From: WHSW01 sp033856255
GTDB lineage: Bacteria > Actinomycetota > Thermoleophilia > Solirubrobacterales > 70-9
Direction: 5' to 3'
DNA length: 64,000 nucleotides
Assembly (NCBI GenBank): GCA_033856255.1
Contig: JAWVFH010000023.1
Coordinates: 1 to 64,000, forward strand
Shown here: one piece after another, positions 56,666 through 64,000 of the stretch
Numbering within the stretch: position 1 is the first letter of the stretch
Layout of the letters: every line of letters starts with the position of its first letter
Position numbers and translations under genes: made by a program
The notes under the pieces: model-generated
What the model was told of the DNA's origin: nothing
Seen by the model: only the letters and a program-made list of their open reading frames with translations
Database searches by the model: none

Positions 56666-57847
56666 ATGGCCGACAACGGGAAGTTCTCAGGACGTGAGGT
56701 CGTGATCGTCGAGGCGGTCCGGACGCCGGTCGGCCGCGGGCACCCGGAGAAGGGCTACTACAAGGACACCCACGCCTCGAGTCTGCTGGCGAAGACCTAC
56801 AGCGAGCTGATCGACCGCGCCGGGATCGACGCCTCCGAGGTCGGGGACGTCGTCGCCGGCTGCGTGCAGCAGTTCGGCGAGCAGGCGATCAACATCGGCC
56901 GCAACGCCTGGCTCGAGGCCGGGCTGCCGATCGAGACACCGGCGACGACCGTCGACCGCCAGTGCGGCTCGGCCCAGCAGGCGATCAACTTCGGCGCCGC
57001 GCTGGTCGCATCCGGCGTCCACGACGTCGTCATCGGCGGCGGCGTCGAGCACATGGGCCACATCTCCTTTGCCGACTCGCTCGAGGTCCAGAAGGAGCAC
57101 GGCTTCGCCTTCTCACCCGCGCTGATGGAGCGCTACAACCTCGTCCCGCAGGGGATCTCGGCCGAGATGATCGCCGACAAGTGGGAGATTCCCCGCTCCG
57201 AGCTCGACGAGATCGGCCTGCGATCCCACCAGCTCGCCGCCAAGGCGACCGAGGAGGGCCGCTTCGATCGGGAGATGATCCCGTTCCAGGTGAACGGCGA
57301 CACCTACACGACCGACCAGGGGATCCGCCCTGACACCAGCCTCGAGGCGCTCGCCGGGCTGAAGACGGTGTTCAAGGAGGACGGCAAGGTGACCGCCGGC
57401 AACTCCTCGCAGGTCTCCGACGGCGCCGCCGCGGTCCTGCTGATGACGCGCGAGAAGGCCGAGGCCCTGGGGCTGACGCCCAGGGCGCGGATCGTCGATC
57501 AGACGACGGTCGGCGTCGACCCGGTGATCATGCTCACCGGCCCGATTCCCGCGACCCGCAAGATCCTCGAGCGCAACGGGATGAAGATCGACGACATCGA
57601 CCTGATCGAGATCAACGAGGCGTTCGCCTCGGTCGTCGCCGCCTGGCGGCGTGAGCTCGAGCCCGACATGGACCGGGTCAACGTCAACGGCGGCGCGATC
57701 GCGATCGGCCATCCGCTCGGCTCGACCGGCGCGCGGTTGATGACGACGCTCCTGCACGAGATGGAGCGCACCGACAAGGAGACCGGCCTGGTGACGATGT
57801 GCTGCGGCGGCGGGCTCGGGACCGGCACTCTGATTCAGCGCGTCTGA
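56666..57847 (+). CDS. Thiolase (acetyl-CoA C-acyltransferase)
   Basis: The 393-residue enzyme has the acyl-accepting C100 in DRQCGSAQQA, NEAFA, GGAIAIGHPLGSTGAR with the catalytic His, and the proton-shuttling Cys in MCCGGGLGTGTL. It cleaves or joins beta-ketoacyl-CoA in fatty-acid oxidation. The start has GGAGG upstream (ACGGAGGAAGCTG). The end is followed closely by a lipoprotein gene. Confidence 0.93.
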   Translation: MADNGKFSGREVVIVEAVRTPVGRGHPEKGYYKDTHASSLLAKTYSELIDRAGIDASEVGDVVAGCVQQFGEQAINIGRNAWLEAGLPIETPATTVDRQCGSAQQAINFGAALVASGVHDVVIGGGVEHMGHISFADSLEVQKEHGFAFSPALMERYNLVPQGISAEMIADKWEIPRSELDEIGLRSHQLAAKATEEGRFDREMIPFQVNGDTYTTDQGIRPDTSLEALAGLKTVFKEDGKVTAGNSSQVSDGAAAVLLMTREKAEALGLTPRARIVDQTTVGVDPVIMLTGPIPATRKILERNGMKIDDIDLIEINEAFASVVAAWRRELEPDMDRVNVNGGAIAIGHPLGSTGARLMTTLLHEMERTDKETGLVTMCCGGGLGTGTLIQRV

Positions 57848-58293
57848 CCGCGCTGGCGGCCCTCGTCCTCGTCGCCGGCTGCGGCGGCGGGGACGCGTCG
57901 ACGACGGGGTATCCCGCGGGGGTGTCGCGACCGCTGGACAAGGTCGAGTTCCTGGCCGAGGCGGACCGCATCTGCCATTCGACCAACGCGCGGATCGAGG
58001 CGGCGGCGGACGATCTCGCCCGGGGCCCCCAGGATCCGCCCCCGGCCGAGGTGCGCCGCGTCGTGATCGCGGTCGCGGTCCCGGCGCTCGAGACCGAGCT
58101 GCGGGCGATCCGGGCGATCGGCGTGCCGGCCGGCGACGCCAAGGAGGTGGGCGCGATCATCGCCGCGACCGAGCGCGGGATCGCACAGTTGCGCGCCGAC
58201 CCGACCGCGGCGCTGAACGGCGCGCCGCAGGGGTTGCGCGCCGCGGCTCGGCTCTCGCGGGCCTACGGGTCGCAGGAATGCGGGTTGAGATAG
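57799..58293 (+). CDS. Lipoprotein of unknown function (paralogue A)
   Basis: The protein has a lipoprotein signal ending in LVLVAGCGGG and a helical domain with paired Cys (DRICHSTN near the start of the domain, SQECG at the end). GTG 57799 gives an Arg-rich n-region and overlaps the thiolase by 49 bases, for 164 residues. A CTG at 57844, overlapping the thiolase stop as CTGA, would give a shorter signal with no positive charge. Its domain is clearly related to the lipoprotein encoded at 58373. The function is unknown. Confidence 0.7.
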   Translation: MLRRRARDRHSDSARLTALAALVLVAGCGGGDASTTGYPAGVSRPLDKVEFLAEADRICHSTNARIEAAADDLARGPQDPPPAEVRRVVIAVAVPALETELRAIRAIGVPAGDAKEVGAIIAATERGIAQLRADPTAALNGAPQGLRAAARLSRAYGSQECGLR

Positions 58294-58372
58294 CTCACCC
58301 GGATCAGGGGTGCCGCGCAAAATTCTCTACGCTGCCGCGGTTCTGCAAGAGGAACCACCGCTAGGAGATTTG

Positions 58373-58867
58373 ATGAGAACCCGCCTGTTGATCCCGTTCG
58401 CAATCCTCGCCGCCCTCGGCGCGATCGCCGTCACCGGCTGTGGTGGCGGTGGCGACAGCTCGAGCACCACGAGCGGCACGTCCGGCGCCACCGGCGCCTC
58501 GGGCACCGCGCTGACAGCCGACGAGTTCGCCAAGCAGGGCAACGCGATCTGCGCCGCCGGCAACAAGGAGCTCGACCAGGCCGCCAACGACACCTTCACC
58601 GGAGGCAAGCCGACCGACGCGCAGCTCCAGCAGTACGTCACCGACACGTTCGTGCCCTCGGTCCAGGGCCAGATCGACGCGGTCGGCGCCCTGGTGCCGC
58701 CTGCGGACATCGCCGATCAGGTCGACACGTTCCTGTCCGACGCCCAGGATGCGCTCGACCAGGTCGAGAACGACCCGTCGCTGGTCGCCGGCAGCAGCAG
58801 CAACGGCCCCTTCGCCGACGTCAACAAGGAGGCCGTCGCGGTCGGCCTCGACCAGTGCGCCGGCTGA
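58373..58867 (+). CDS. Lipoprotein of unknown function (paralogue B)
   Basis: The 164-residue protein has a lipoprotein signal (ending AVTGCGGGG), a Ser/Thr/Gly linker and a helical domain like that of the upstream gene: LTADEFAKQGNAICAAGNKEL, VPSVQGQIDAVGALVPP, and a final DQCAG. AGGAG lies seven bases before ATG 58373. The two Cys (AIC and DQC) are in matching places in both paralogues and may form a disulfide. Confidence 0.78.
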   Translation: MRTRLLIPFAILAALGAIAVTGCGGGGDSSSTTSGTSGATGASGTALTADEFAKQGNAICAAGNKELDQAANDTFTGGKPTDAQLQQYVTDTFVPSVQGQIDAVGALVPPADIADQVDTFLSDAQDALDQVENDPSLVAGSSSNGPFADVNKEAVAVGLDQCAG

Positions 58868-58899
58868 CCAGGAGCTGACCGAAACGACCGTGGTGGCGC

Positions 58900-59304
58900 T
58901 CAGCCGGAGAGCGCCGCCGCGGTCTGAGCGGTGTCCTCGGAGCCGCGGTACTTGTCGACCTTGCCGTCGGTGAGGTGCCAGTAGTGGTGGAGGTTCGACG
59001 AGATCTCGCGGCCGGTCGCCTTCGACTTCGCCCTCCAGGCGAGCAGGACCATGACCTCGTCGTCGCTGGTCGCGAAGCCGAGCGGCCGGAACTCGAGTAC
59101 CTCGAGCGCGCCGCCGATCGCCTCGAAGAAGGCAGCGACCTCGTGATTGGTGTGCCGTGCGCCGTACCAGGGGGCGACGTCGGAGTCGGCGTCGGCCGCC
59201 CAATCGACGTCGTCGGCGAGGGTGTCCAAGATCGCAGCAACGTCGCCGCTCCCGAACGCCTCGTAGATCCCCTTCACGGTGGCCAGGTTCTGCTCGGCGC
59301 TCAT
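58900..59304 (-). CDS. SnoaL-like (NTF2 fold) protein
   Basis: The 134-residue protein starts AEQNLATVKGIYEAFGSGDVAAIL and has WYGARHTNHEVAAFFEAIGG and a final DGKVDKYRG, the usual SnoaL-like/ketosteroid-isomerase-like pattern. The ligand is unknown. GGAGG precedes the ATG. It is downstream of the methyltransferase operon in the same direction, at about 55 bases. Confidence 0.85.
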   Translation of the reverse strand: MSAEQNLATVKGIYEAFGSGDVAAILDTLADDVDWAADADSDVAPWYGARHTNHEVAAFFEAIGGALEVLEFRPLGFATSDDEVMVLLAWRAKSKATGREISSNLHHYWHLTDGKVDKYRGSEDTAQTAAALSG

Positions 59305-59359
59305 GGCGCCTCCTTTCGCTGAGTTGTCGGTATCGGTACGACGCTAACCCGCGGGCGGA

Positions 59360-60148
59360 TCACTCGACGGCGAGACGCCCGCCGGCGAACTGGACCAGGC
59401 CCGAGAGCCGCCGGTGGATACCGGTGAAGCCGCGCTGCTCGAGCGCCGCGACGATCTCGTCGCCCTCGAAGATCTTCATCCCGCTGGCGCGCTCCAGGAC
59501 CGGCTTCAGCGGGCGCGCGGTCAACTCCCGGCGGACCGAGGTCATCAGCGCGATGCGCCCGCCCGGCTTCAGCACCCGCCGCATCTCGTCCAGGGCGGCG
59601 AACGGATCCGGGAACAGGTGCAGGGCGGCGAAGCAACAGCTGGCGTCGAAGCTCGCGTCGCGGAAGGGAAGCGCGGTGGCGTCGCCGCGGATCAGGGTGA
59701 GGTTCGGGGTGTTCGAGCGGCGCAGCTCCTCGCCGCCGCGCTCGAGCATCGTCCGCGAGGCATCGATGCCGACCGCAAATCCCTCGGGCCCCACCGCGCG
59801 CGCGAACTCGCGGGTGAAGTTGCCCGGCCCGCAGGCGACGTCGAGCACGACGTCGCCCTCGCCGAGCCCGAGCAGCAGCCGCGCGATCCGGATCTCCTCC
59901 GCCATTCCCGGGCCGGTCACGCCCTTGAACAACCGTCCGAGCGCCGGCCGCCAGTAGCGCTCGTAGATCGCCGGCACCAGCCGGGTGACCATCAGGTCCT
60001 GGGTCCGCCCGGTCGATTCGAGGTCGGCCTCCAGGAGGTCGAGGAAGCCGGCCTCGTTGAGGCCGCGCTCCGCGGCGACCCGGGCGGCGTCCTCGGTGAG
60101 CAGCGCCGCCGTGCGCTCGAGCGCGCTCACGGGCGCCTCGGTCGTCAT
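59360..60148 (-). CDS. Class I SAM-dependent methyltransferase
   Basis: The 262-residue protein has the SAM site VVLDVACGPGNFTREFA, GIDASRTMLERG, GDATALPFRDASFD and the post-motif RRVLKPGGRIALMTS. The layout resembles UbiE/COQ5-like or small-molecule methyltransferases. The substrate is not evident. The ATG overlaps the stop of the upstream 80-residue gene (ATGA), so the three genes to 61712 form one leftward unit. Confidence 0.87.
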   Translation of the reverse strand: MTTEAPVSALERTAALLTEDAARVAAERGLNEAGFLDLLEADLESTGRTQDLMVTRLVPAIYERYWRPALGRLFKGVTGPGMAEEIRIARLLLGLGEGDVVLDVACGPGNFTREFARAVGPEGFAVGIDASRTMLERGGEELRRSNTPNLTLIRGDATALPFRDASFDASCCFAALHLFPDPFAALDEMRRVLKPGGRIALMTSVRRELTARPLKPVLERASGMKIFEGDEIVAALEQRGFTGIHRRLSGLVQFAGGRLAVE

Positions 60149-60387
60149 TTAGTGGCCCCCGGCCCTCGCGGATCGCCGGAGTGGTGGGCGAGGTCGGTGA
60201 GCCGCTCGATCTGGCGCTCGCCCTCGACCCGGGCCGGATCGTCGGGCGGCAGCGCCTCGATCAGGCGCTCGATGCGGTTGCGGATCTGGAGCGCGAAGTG
60301 GGGGGTGGACGGCCCCGCCAGCGCGCGCACGTCCTCGACGGTGATCTGGCGGCCGCTGAGCCGGTCGGGACTCTCGCTCTCGCTCAT
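60145..60387 (-). CDS. Small protein of unknown function
   Basis: The 80-residue protein has one conserved-looking segment, GRQITVEDVRALAGPSTPHFALQIRNRI shortened core VEDVRALAGPSTPHF, and a helix after it. I do not recognise a family. It overlaps both neighbours by four bases (ATGA), so it is tied into the operon with the CWB2 protein and the methyltransferase. Confidence 0.7.
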   Translation of the reverse strand: MSESESPDRLSGRQITVEDVRALAGPSTPHFALQIRNRIERLIEALPPDDPARVEGERQIERLTDLAHHSGDPRGPGATK

Positions 60388-61712
60388 TTCTGCTGGTCCG
60401 GGTTCGGCTGCTGCGGCTCGTTGGGCTGCGATTCGGGAGTGGGTGCGGGGGTGGCCGCCGATCCCGAGCCGGACGTTACCGGGGCGACCTCGGCGAGCTC
60501 GTCGACCTCGGCCTGCAGGTCGACCGAGAGGGCGGAGGTGTCGCCGATCAGCCAGACGTGGTTGTAGAGGGCGCGGGTGGGGTCGTCCGCGTATCCGGGC
60601 TTCAGGTCGAGCAGGTATCCGCGCAGCGGCGCCGGCAGCGCGGCGCCGTCATCGGTGACCAGCAGCGGCCCCCACGTGCCGCTCGCCGAGAGCGGGGCGG
60701 CGGCCGCCGCGTCCAGCGGCCGATCGGTGTTCGCGATCACGAAGCCGTGGCCGGGATCGTTGATGTTCCAGCCGAAGTTGCCGTTCGCGTAGCGGGCGAA
60801 GGCGATCGCGTTCTCCACGGGCCCCTCCTCGCCGACCCGCTGGGCGCCGGGCGCCACGTGCTCGATCTCCTTCATCGTCGCGGCGCTGATCGCGGACTCG
60901 GGACCGAGGACGAAGACCGGGACGCCGTCGTCGCGGCGCAGGGCCTTGACGGTCGCGTCGGGGAGCGAGTCCTTGTCCGTGAACAGCACCGGGTCCCCGG
61001 AGCGCGCCGCCCACCCGGCCGCCGGCATCGCGTACCCGGCCGCCTCGTCGCTGGTGATCACGATCTGATCGGGCTCTCCGGCCAGCCGCTCGCGAAGGCG
61101 CGCGACCTCGGCGGCGACCTCGGCCGCGTCCGCGCCGTCGACGTTCAGCGTCTCGAAGTCGGCGGGCTCGGCCGCGGCGCCGATCACGAACACCTGCCTG
61201 CCGGCGGTCGCCGCCGAGCCCTGCGGGTCGAGCTCGCGGAGCGCGGTTGCGCTCAGCGGCGGGAGCTCGCCGGACTCGCTGACCAGCAGCGGAGCGCTGA
61301 CGGGCGCCGCGGCCAGCGAGGCGGCCGCCACCGCCGCCGGCCACTCCCCGGAGTCGACAAGCGTCACCGCGTCCGGGCCGGGGACCCCGCCCGTGGACGG
61401 GTAGACGGCGAGCGCCACCGCCGCCGCGTCCGCGATCGCGTCGGCGCCCGAGACCCTGGTCGTGTTCTTGGTCGCGAAGCTGGGGAAGCCGAGGTCATCG
61501 GTGTTCTCGGGGGCGGGGACCTCCTTGACGACGACGCGAGGTGCCGGCGCCGGCTCGGCGCTGACCGCCGTCCCGTTGTCACCGCCGCCGGCGGCGAGGT
61601 AGATCGCCGCGGCCGCGGCGAGCGCCCCGACCAAGATCGCGGCGCTGACGAGCCGATGGCTCCAGATCCAGTGCCCGACGTCGGCGAGGAAGTAGCGGAT
61701 GCTCGCGAACAC
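60384..61712 (-). CDS. Membrane-anchored protein with CWB2-type cell-wall-binding repeats
   Basis: The 442-residue protein has one membrane helix near the N-terminus (about 22-42) and an outside region with CWB2-like repeats: TTRVSGADAIADAAAVAL, AVTLVDSGEWPAAVAAASLA, APLLVSESGELPPLSATAL, RQVFVIGAAA and a further set with VFVLGPESAIS. CWB2 repeats bind anionic cell-wall polymers. The tail is Pro/Gln-rich. It heads the operon with the small protein and methyltransferase. Confidence 0.8.
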   Translation of the reverse strand: MFASIRYFLADVGHWIWSHRLVSAAILVGALAAAAAIYLAAGGGDNGTAVSAEPAPAPRVVVKEVPAPENTDDLGFPSFATKNTTRVSGADAIADAAAVALAVYPSTGGVPGPDAVTLVDSGEWPAAVAAASLAAAPVSAPLLVSESGELPPLSATALRELDPQGSAATAGRQVFVIGAAAEPADFETLNVDGADAAEVAAEVARLRERLAGEPDQIVITSDEAAGYAMPAAGWAARSGDPVLFTDKDSLPDATVKALRRDDGVPVFVLGPESAISAATMKEIEHVAPGAQRVGEEGPVENAIAFARYANGNFGWNINDPGHGFVIANTDRPLDAAAAAPLSASGTWGPLLVTDDGAALPAPLRGYLLDLKPGYADDPTRALYNHVWLIGDTSALSVDLQAEVDELAEVAPVTSGSGSAATPAPTPESQPNEPQQPNPDQQK

Positions 61713-61770
61713 GGGGCCGCAAGGCTAGTGACACGGCCCCGCCCGCATCTGGCGTATGATTTCCGGGCTA

Positions 61771-61815
61771 TTGACTGACCAGTCAATCAGTTGTTTCGAA
61801 GACCAGTCAATCAGT
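61771..61815 (+). promoter_or_regulatory. TetR-type operator region of the acyl-CoA dehydrogenase gene
   Basis: TTGACTG-AC-CAGTCAA (61771-61786) is a perfect inverted repeat with a two-base centre. The sequence GACCAGTCAATCAGT is repeated directly at 61777-61791 and 61801-61815. A -10-like TATGAT lies just upstream (61755-61760). Palindromes of similar form are bound by TetR-family regulators of fatty-acid breakdown. Confidence 0.6.
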
Positions 61816-61841
61816 CGCTGAGAACTTCAGGAGGCCGCCGG

Positions 61842-63158
61842 ATGGATTTCGCGCTCAACCAGGAACAGCAGGAGCTGAAGGCGAGGATGCGGCGCTTCGC
61901 CACCGATCACATCCGGCCGGTGGCCGCCAAGCACGACGCCGAGGAATCCACCCCCTGGGAGGTGATCAAGGCCGCCCGCGAGCAGGGGCTGCACGGGCTC
62001 GAGCACCTGCAGCGGATGGGCTCGGACCCCGACGGGATGTTCGGGATCATCGGTGCCGAGGAGCTTCACTGGGGCTGCGCCGGGATCGCCCTGGCGATCT
62101 CCGGCTCCGGCCTCGCCGCGGCCGGTGTCGCCGCCTCCGGCACGCCGGAGCAGATCGCGCGCTGGGTGCCCGAGTGCTTCGGGGTCGGCGACGAGATCAA
62201 GCTCGGCGCCTATGCCGTCACCGAGGCCGGCGCCGGCTCCGACGTCAAGAGCCTGCGCTCTACGGCGAAGCTCGAGGGCGACGAGTGGGTGCTGAACGGA
62301 ACCAAGGTCTTCATCACCAACGGCGGGATCGCCGACGTCCACGTCGTCGTCGCCAACACGGCGCCCGAGCTCGGTCACCGCGGCCAGGCGTCGTTCGTGG
62401 TCGAGAAGGGGAGCCCCGGCCTGAGCCAGGGAAAGAAGGAGTCGAAGATCGGGATCCGCGCCTCGCACACCGCCGAGGTCGTGCTCGAGGATTGCCGCGT
62501 TCCGCGCGAGAACCTGCTCGGCGGCGAGGAGAAGTTGGAGCGAAAGCTCGATCGCGCCCGCCGGGGCGAGCCGTCGCGGGGCTCGAACGCGCTCGCGACC
62601 TTCGAGCTCACGCGGCCGCTGGTCGGCGCCTCGGCGCTCGGGATCGCCCAGGCGGCGTACGAGTGGACGCTGCGCTACCTCGACGATCCGAACCTCCCGG
62701 CCGACGTCTTCGAGCTCGCGCTCGATCAGAGCTCGACGGCGGGCCGGCCGCCGCTGGAGCGCCAGGGCAATCAGCAGATCCTCGCCCAGGTCGCGACCGA
62801 GATCGAGGCCGCCCGCCTGCTCTGCCAGCGGGCCTCGTGGATGGGCCGCAACGGGATCCCGCTGACAGGCGGCCAGGGCTCGATGTCGAAGCTCAAGTCC
62901 GGCCAGGTGGCGGTGTGGACGACCCGGACGCTGATGGACCTGGTCGGCCCATTCGCCTACACGGCCGAGTGCCCGCTGGAGAAGTGGTTCCGCGACGCGA
63001 AGATCTACGAGCTCTTCGAGGGCACCGCCGAGATCCAGCGTCTGGTGATCTCGCGGATGCAGGTCACCGAGTATCGCGAGCGCCTGATCGAGGCCGCCGC
63101 GATCGCCGCCGAGGGCACCGAGCCCGACCTCGGCGACTCCGTGGCCGCGGCGCAGTAG
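61842..63158 (+). CDS. Acyl-CoA dehydrogenase
   Basis: The 438-residue flavoenzyme has the family blocks: N-terminal helical domain, GAYAVTEAGAGSDVKSL, VLNGTKVFITNGGIADV, KIGIRASHTAEVVLEDCRVP, and the C-terminal LFEGTAEIQRLVISR. It introduces the first double bond in acyl-CoA breakdown. Starting at ATG 61842 is supported by AGGAGG eight bases upstream; a TTG-type start further up would cut into the operator. The operator suggests induction by acyl-CoA. Confidence 0.93.
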   Translation: MDFALNQEQQELKARMRRFATDHIRPVAAKHDAEESTPWEVIKAAREQGLHGLEHLQRMGSDPDGMFGIIGAEELHWGCAGIALAISGSGLAAAGVAASGTPEQIARWVPECFGVGDEIKLGAYAVTEAGAGSDVKSLRSTAKLEGDEWVLNGTKVFITNGGIADVHVVVANTAPELGHRGQASFVVEKGSPGLSQGKKESKIGIRASHTAEVVLEDCRVPRENLLGGEEKLERKLDRARRGEPSRGSNALATFELTRPLVGASALGIAQAAYEWTLRYLDDPNLPADVFELALDQSSTAGRPPLERQGNQQILAQVATEIEAARLLCQRASWMGRNGIPLTGGQGSMSKLKSGQVAVWTTRTLMDLVGPFAYTAECPLEKWFRDAKIYELFEGTAEIQRLVISRMQVTEYRERLIEAAAIAAEGTEPDLGDSVAAAQ

Positions 63159-63226
63159 CGCTTGCAACGCCGCCGATCGGCGGCGGGCCGCGGATCCGCG
63201 CGCTCTAACTTCGGCGCCGATCGGAG

Positions 63227-64000
63227 ATGCGCCTGCGCACCGGGACAGTCGCCGCCGTGCTCTGCCTGCTGGTCGCGGGATCGGCCGGCGCTGCCCTGGC
63301 GCAGGACCTGCAGTCGCAGCTCGACCAGAGCCAGGCGCAGCTCGAACAGCAGAGGGACCGCAAGGGCGTGCTCTCGAGCGAGCTCGCCGACGCCAACGCC
63401 GCGGTCGACCAGCTCGCGGGCGAGGTCGCGGTGCTGCGCAATCGCGAGGCCATCGTGGTTGCCGACCTGCGCCGCGTCCAGGCACGCCTCAACAGCGAGA
63501 AGGAGCGGCTGGCGCAGCTTCACGCCCAGCTGCACCGCTCGCTGAACGCGCTCCGCCAGCGGCTGGTGGGGATCTATCGCTCCGGTAGCCCGGACCTGCT
63601 GACCGTGATGCTCGAGTCCGACGGCTTCAATGACCTCGTCTCGCGCTACGAGTACCTGCGTCGGATCGAGGAGCAGGACTCATCGATCATCGGACGCGTG
63701 CGGTCGCTGCGCAACGGCACCCGGGTGACGGTCGACCGCGTGACCGAGGACCGCGACGAGATCGAGGCGAAGAAGGCCGAGCTGGTGCGCACCCGGACCC
63801 AGCTCGAGGCTCGCGAGGCAGAGCTCGCCGCCGCCCGCGACAGCAAGGCGGCCGCCCTCGGCAGCGTCAACTCGAGCATCGATCGGCTCGAGGGCGACGT
63901 CTCCGACCTGCAGGGCGAGATCCAGCGCCAGCTCCAGAACGCGACCGCGACGCCGGGCATCGCGCCGCTCCCGGCCGGCCCGGTCCAGGGCGCGAGCGGC
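63227..64000 (+). CDS. Secreted EnvC/PcsB-like coiled-coil protein (partial)
   Basis: The frame is open from ATG 63227 to the last base; 258 residues are visible. A signal peptide (about 1-25, ending AALAQ) precedes a long coiled coil rich in Gln, Arg and Glu (LQSQLDQSQAQLEQQRD, SELADANAAVDQLAG), with the typical hinge ALRQRLVGIYRSGSPDLLTVMLES. This is the N-terminal layout of murein-hydrolase activators and M23/NlpC peptidases. The catalytic part, if any, lies beyond the window. GGAG precedes the ATG. Confidence 0.75.
   Translation, partial: MRLRTGTVAAVLCLLVAGSAGAALAQDLQSQLDQSQAQLEQQRDRKGVLSSELADANAAVDQLAGEVAVLRNREAIVVADLRRVQARLNSEKERLAQLHAQLHRSLNALRQRLVGIYRSGSPDLLTVMLESDGFNDLVSRYEYLRRIEEQDSSIIGRVRSLRNGTRVTVDRVTEDRDEIEAKKAELVRTRTQLEAREAELAAARDSKAAALGSVNSSIDRLEGDVSDLQGEIQRQLQNATATPGIAPLPAGPVQGASG

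Overview
The window is high-GC DNA in which almost every base codes. It reads as the chromosome of a high-GC actinobacterium, most plausibly of the class Thermoleophilia (Solirubrobacterales/Gaiellales type). That placement is inference. It rests on F420-type luciferase-like oxidoreductases, a wax ester synthase/DGAT, abundant SnoaL-like proteins, Tat-exported ferritin-like proteins, CBS/DUF21 and DUF4235 proteins, tRNAs without encoded CCA, and many genes whose only upstream signal is a -10 box 6-9 nt before the start codon (leaderless style). No phage, transposase, CRISPR array or plasmid gene was seen. No gene-free stretch exceeds about 230 bases.

1-13 kb: the tail of an unrecognised protein, an atypical uracil-DNA-glycosylase-superfamily protein, a leftward operon (rRNA methyltransferase, luciferase-like enzyme, GH5 glycosidase), a GAF-GGDEF-EAL c-di-GMP enzyme, a histone-like/phasin-like basic protein, a divergent endonuclease-fold/argF pair sharing one promoter box, a WS/DGAT, tRNA-Glu, lgt, an SDR without the usual catalytic residues and a small catalase. 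14-20 kb: an export cassette of two ferritin-like proteins, a cupredoxin lipoprotein and a TatA, then secreted hydrolases. 20-29 kb: a detoxification group (SnoaL, metallo-beta-lactamase fold, class III-like alcohol dehydrogenase), then a ROK regulator with a sugar ABC transporter followed by a luciferase-like and a Gfo/Idh/MocA oxidoreductase, and tRNA-Val.

29-44 kb: lipid and housekeeping genes (alpha/beta hydrolase, cyclopropane-fatty-acid-synthase type methyltransferase, GT87-like membrane protein, FAH hydrolase), tRNA-Asp, a VOC/WYL-regulator pair with a candidate operator, and a second iron/copper locus: a ferritin, a cupredoxin, and a large secreted protein with a possible copper-monooxygenase-like body fused to a cupredoxin. 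44-50 kb: a three-gene operon that could form a complete arginine-to-putrescine route from unusual enzyme families (SpeA-type decarboxylase, arginine-deiminase-fold enzyme, M20 carbamoylase).

50-64 kb: a Tat-signal subunit plus GMC oxidoreductase pair whose second gene seems to start at ATT, a CNNM/CorC-type membrane protein, fatty-acid genes (3-hydroxyacyl-CoA dehydrogenase, sterol-desaturase family, thiolase, acyl-CoA dehydrogenase under a likely TetR-type operator), two paralogous lipoproteins, a CWB2 cell-wall protein operon, and the start of an EnvC/PcsB-like coiled-coil protein cut by the window end. Cross-cutting signals are CTG starts inside CTGA stop/start overlaps, a roughly 40-bp repeat filling two intra-operon spacers, and two separate ferritin-plus-cupredoxin loci.
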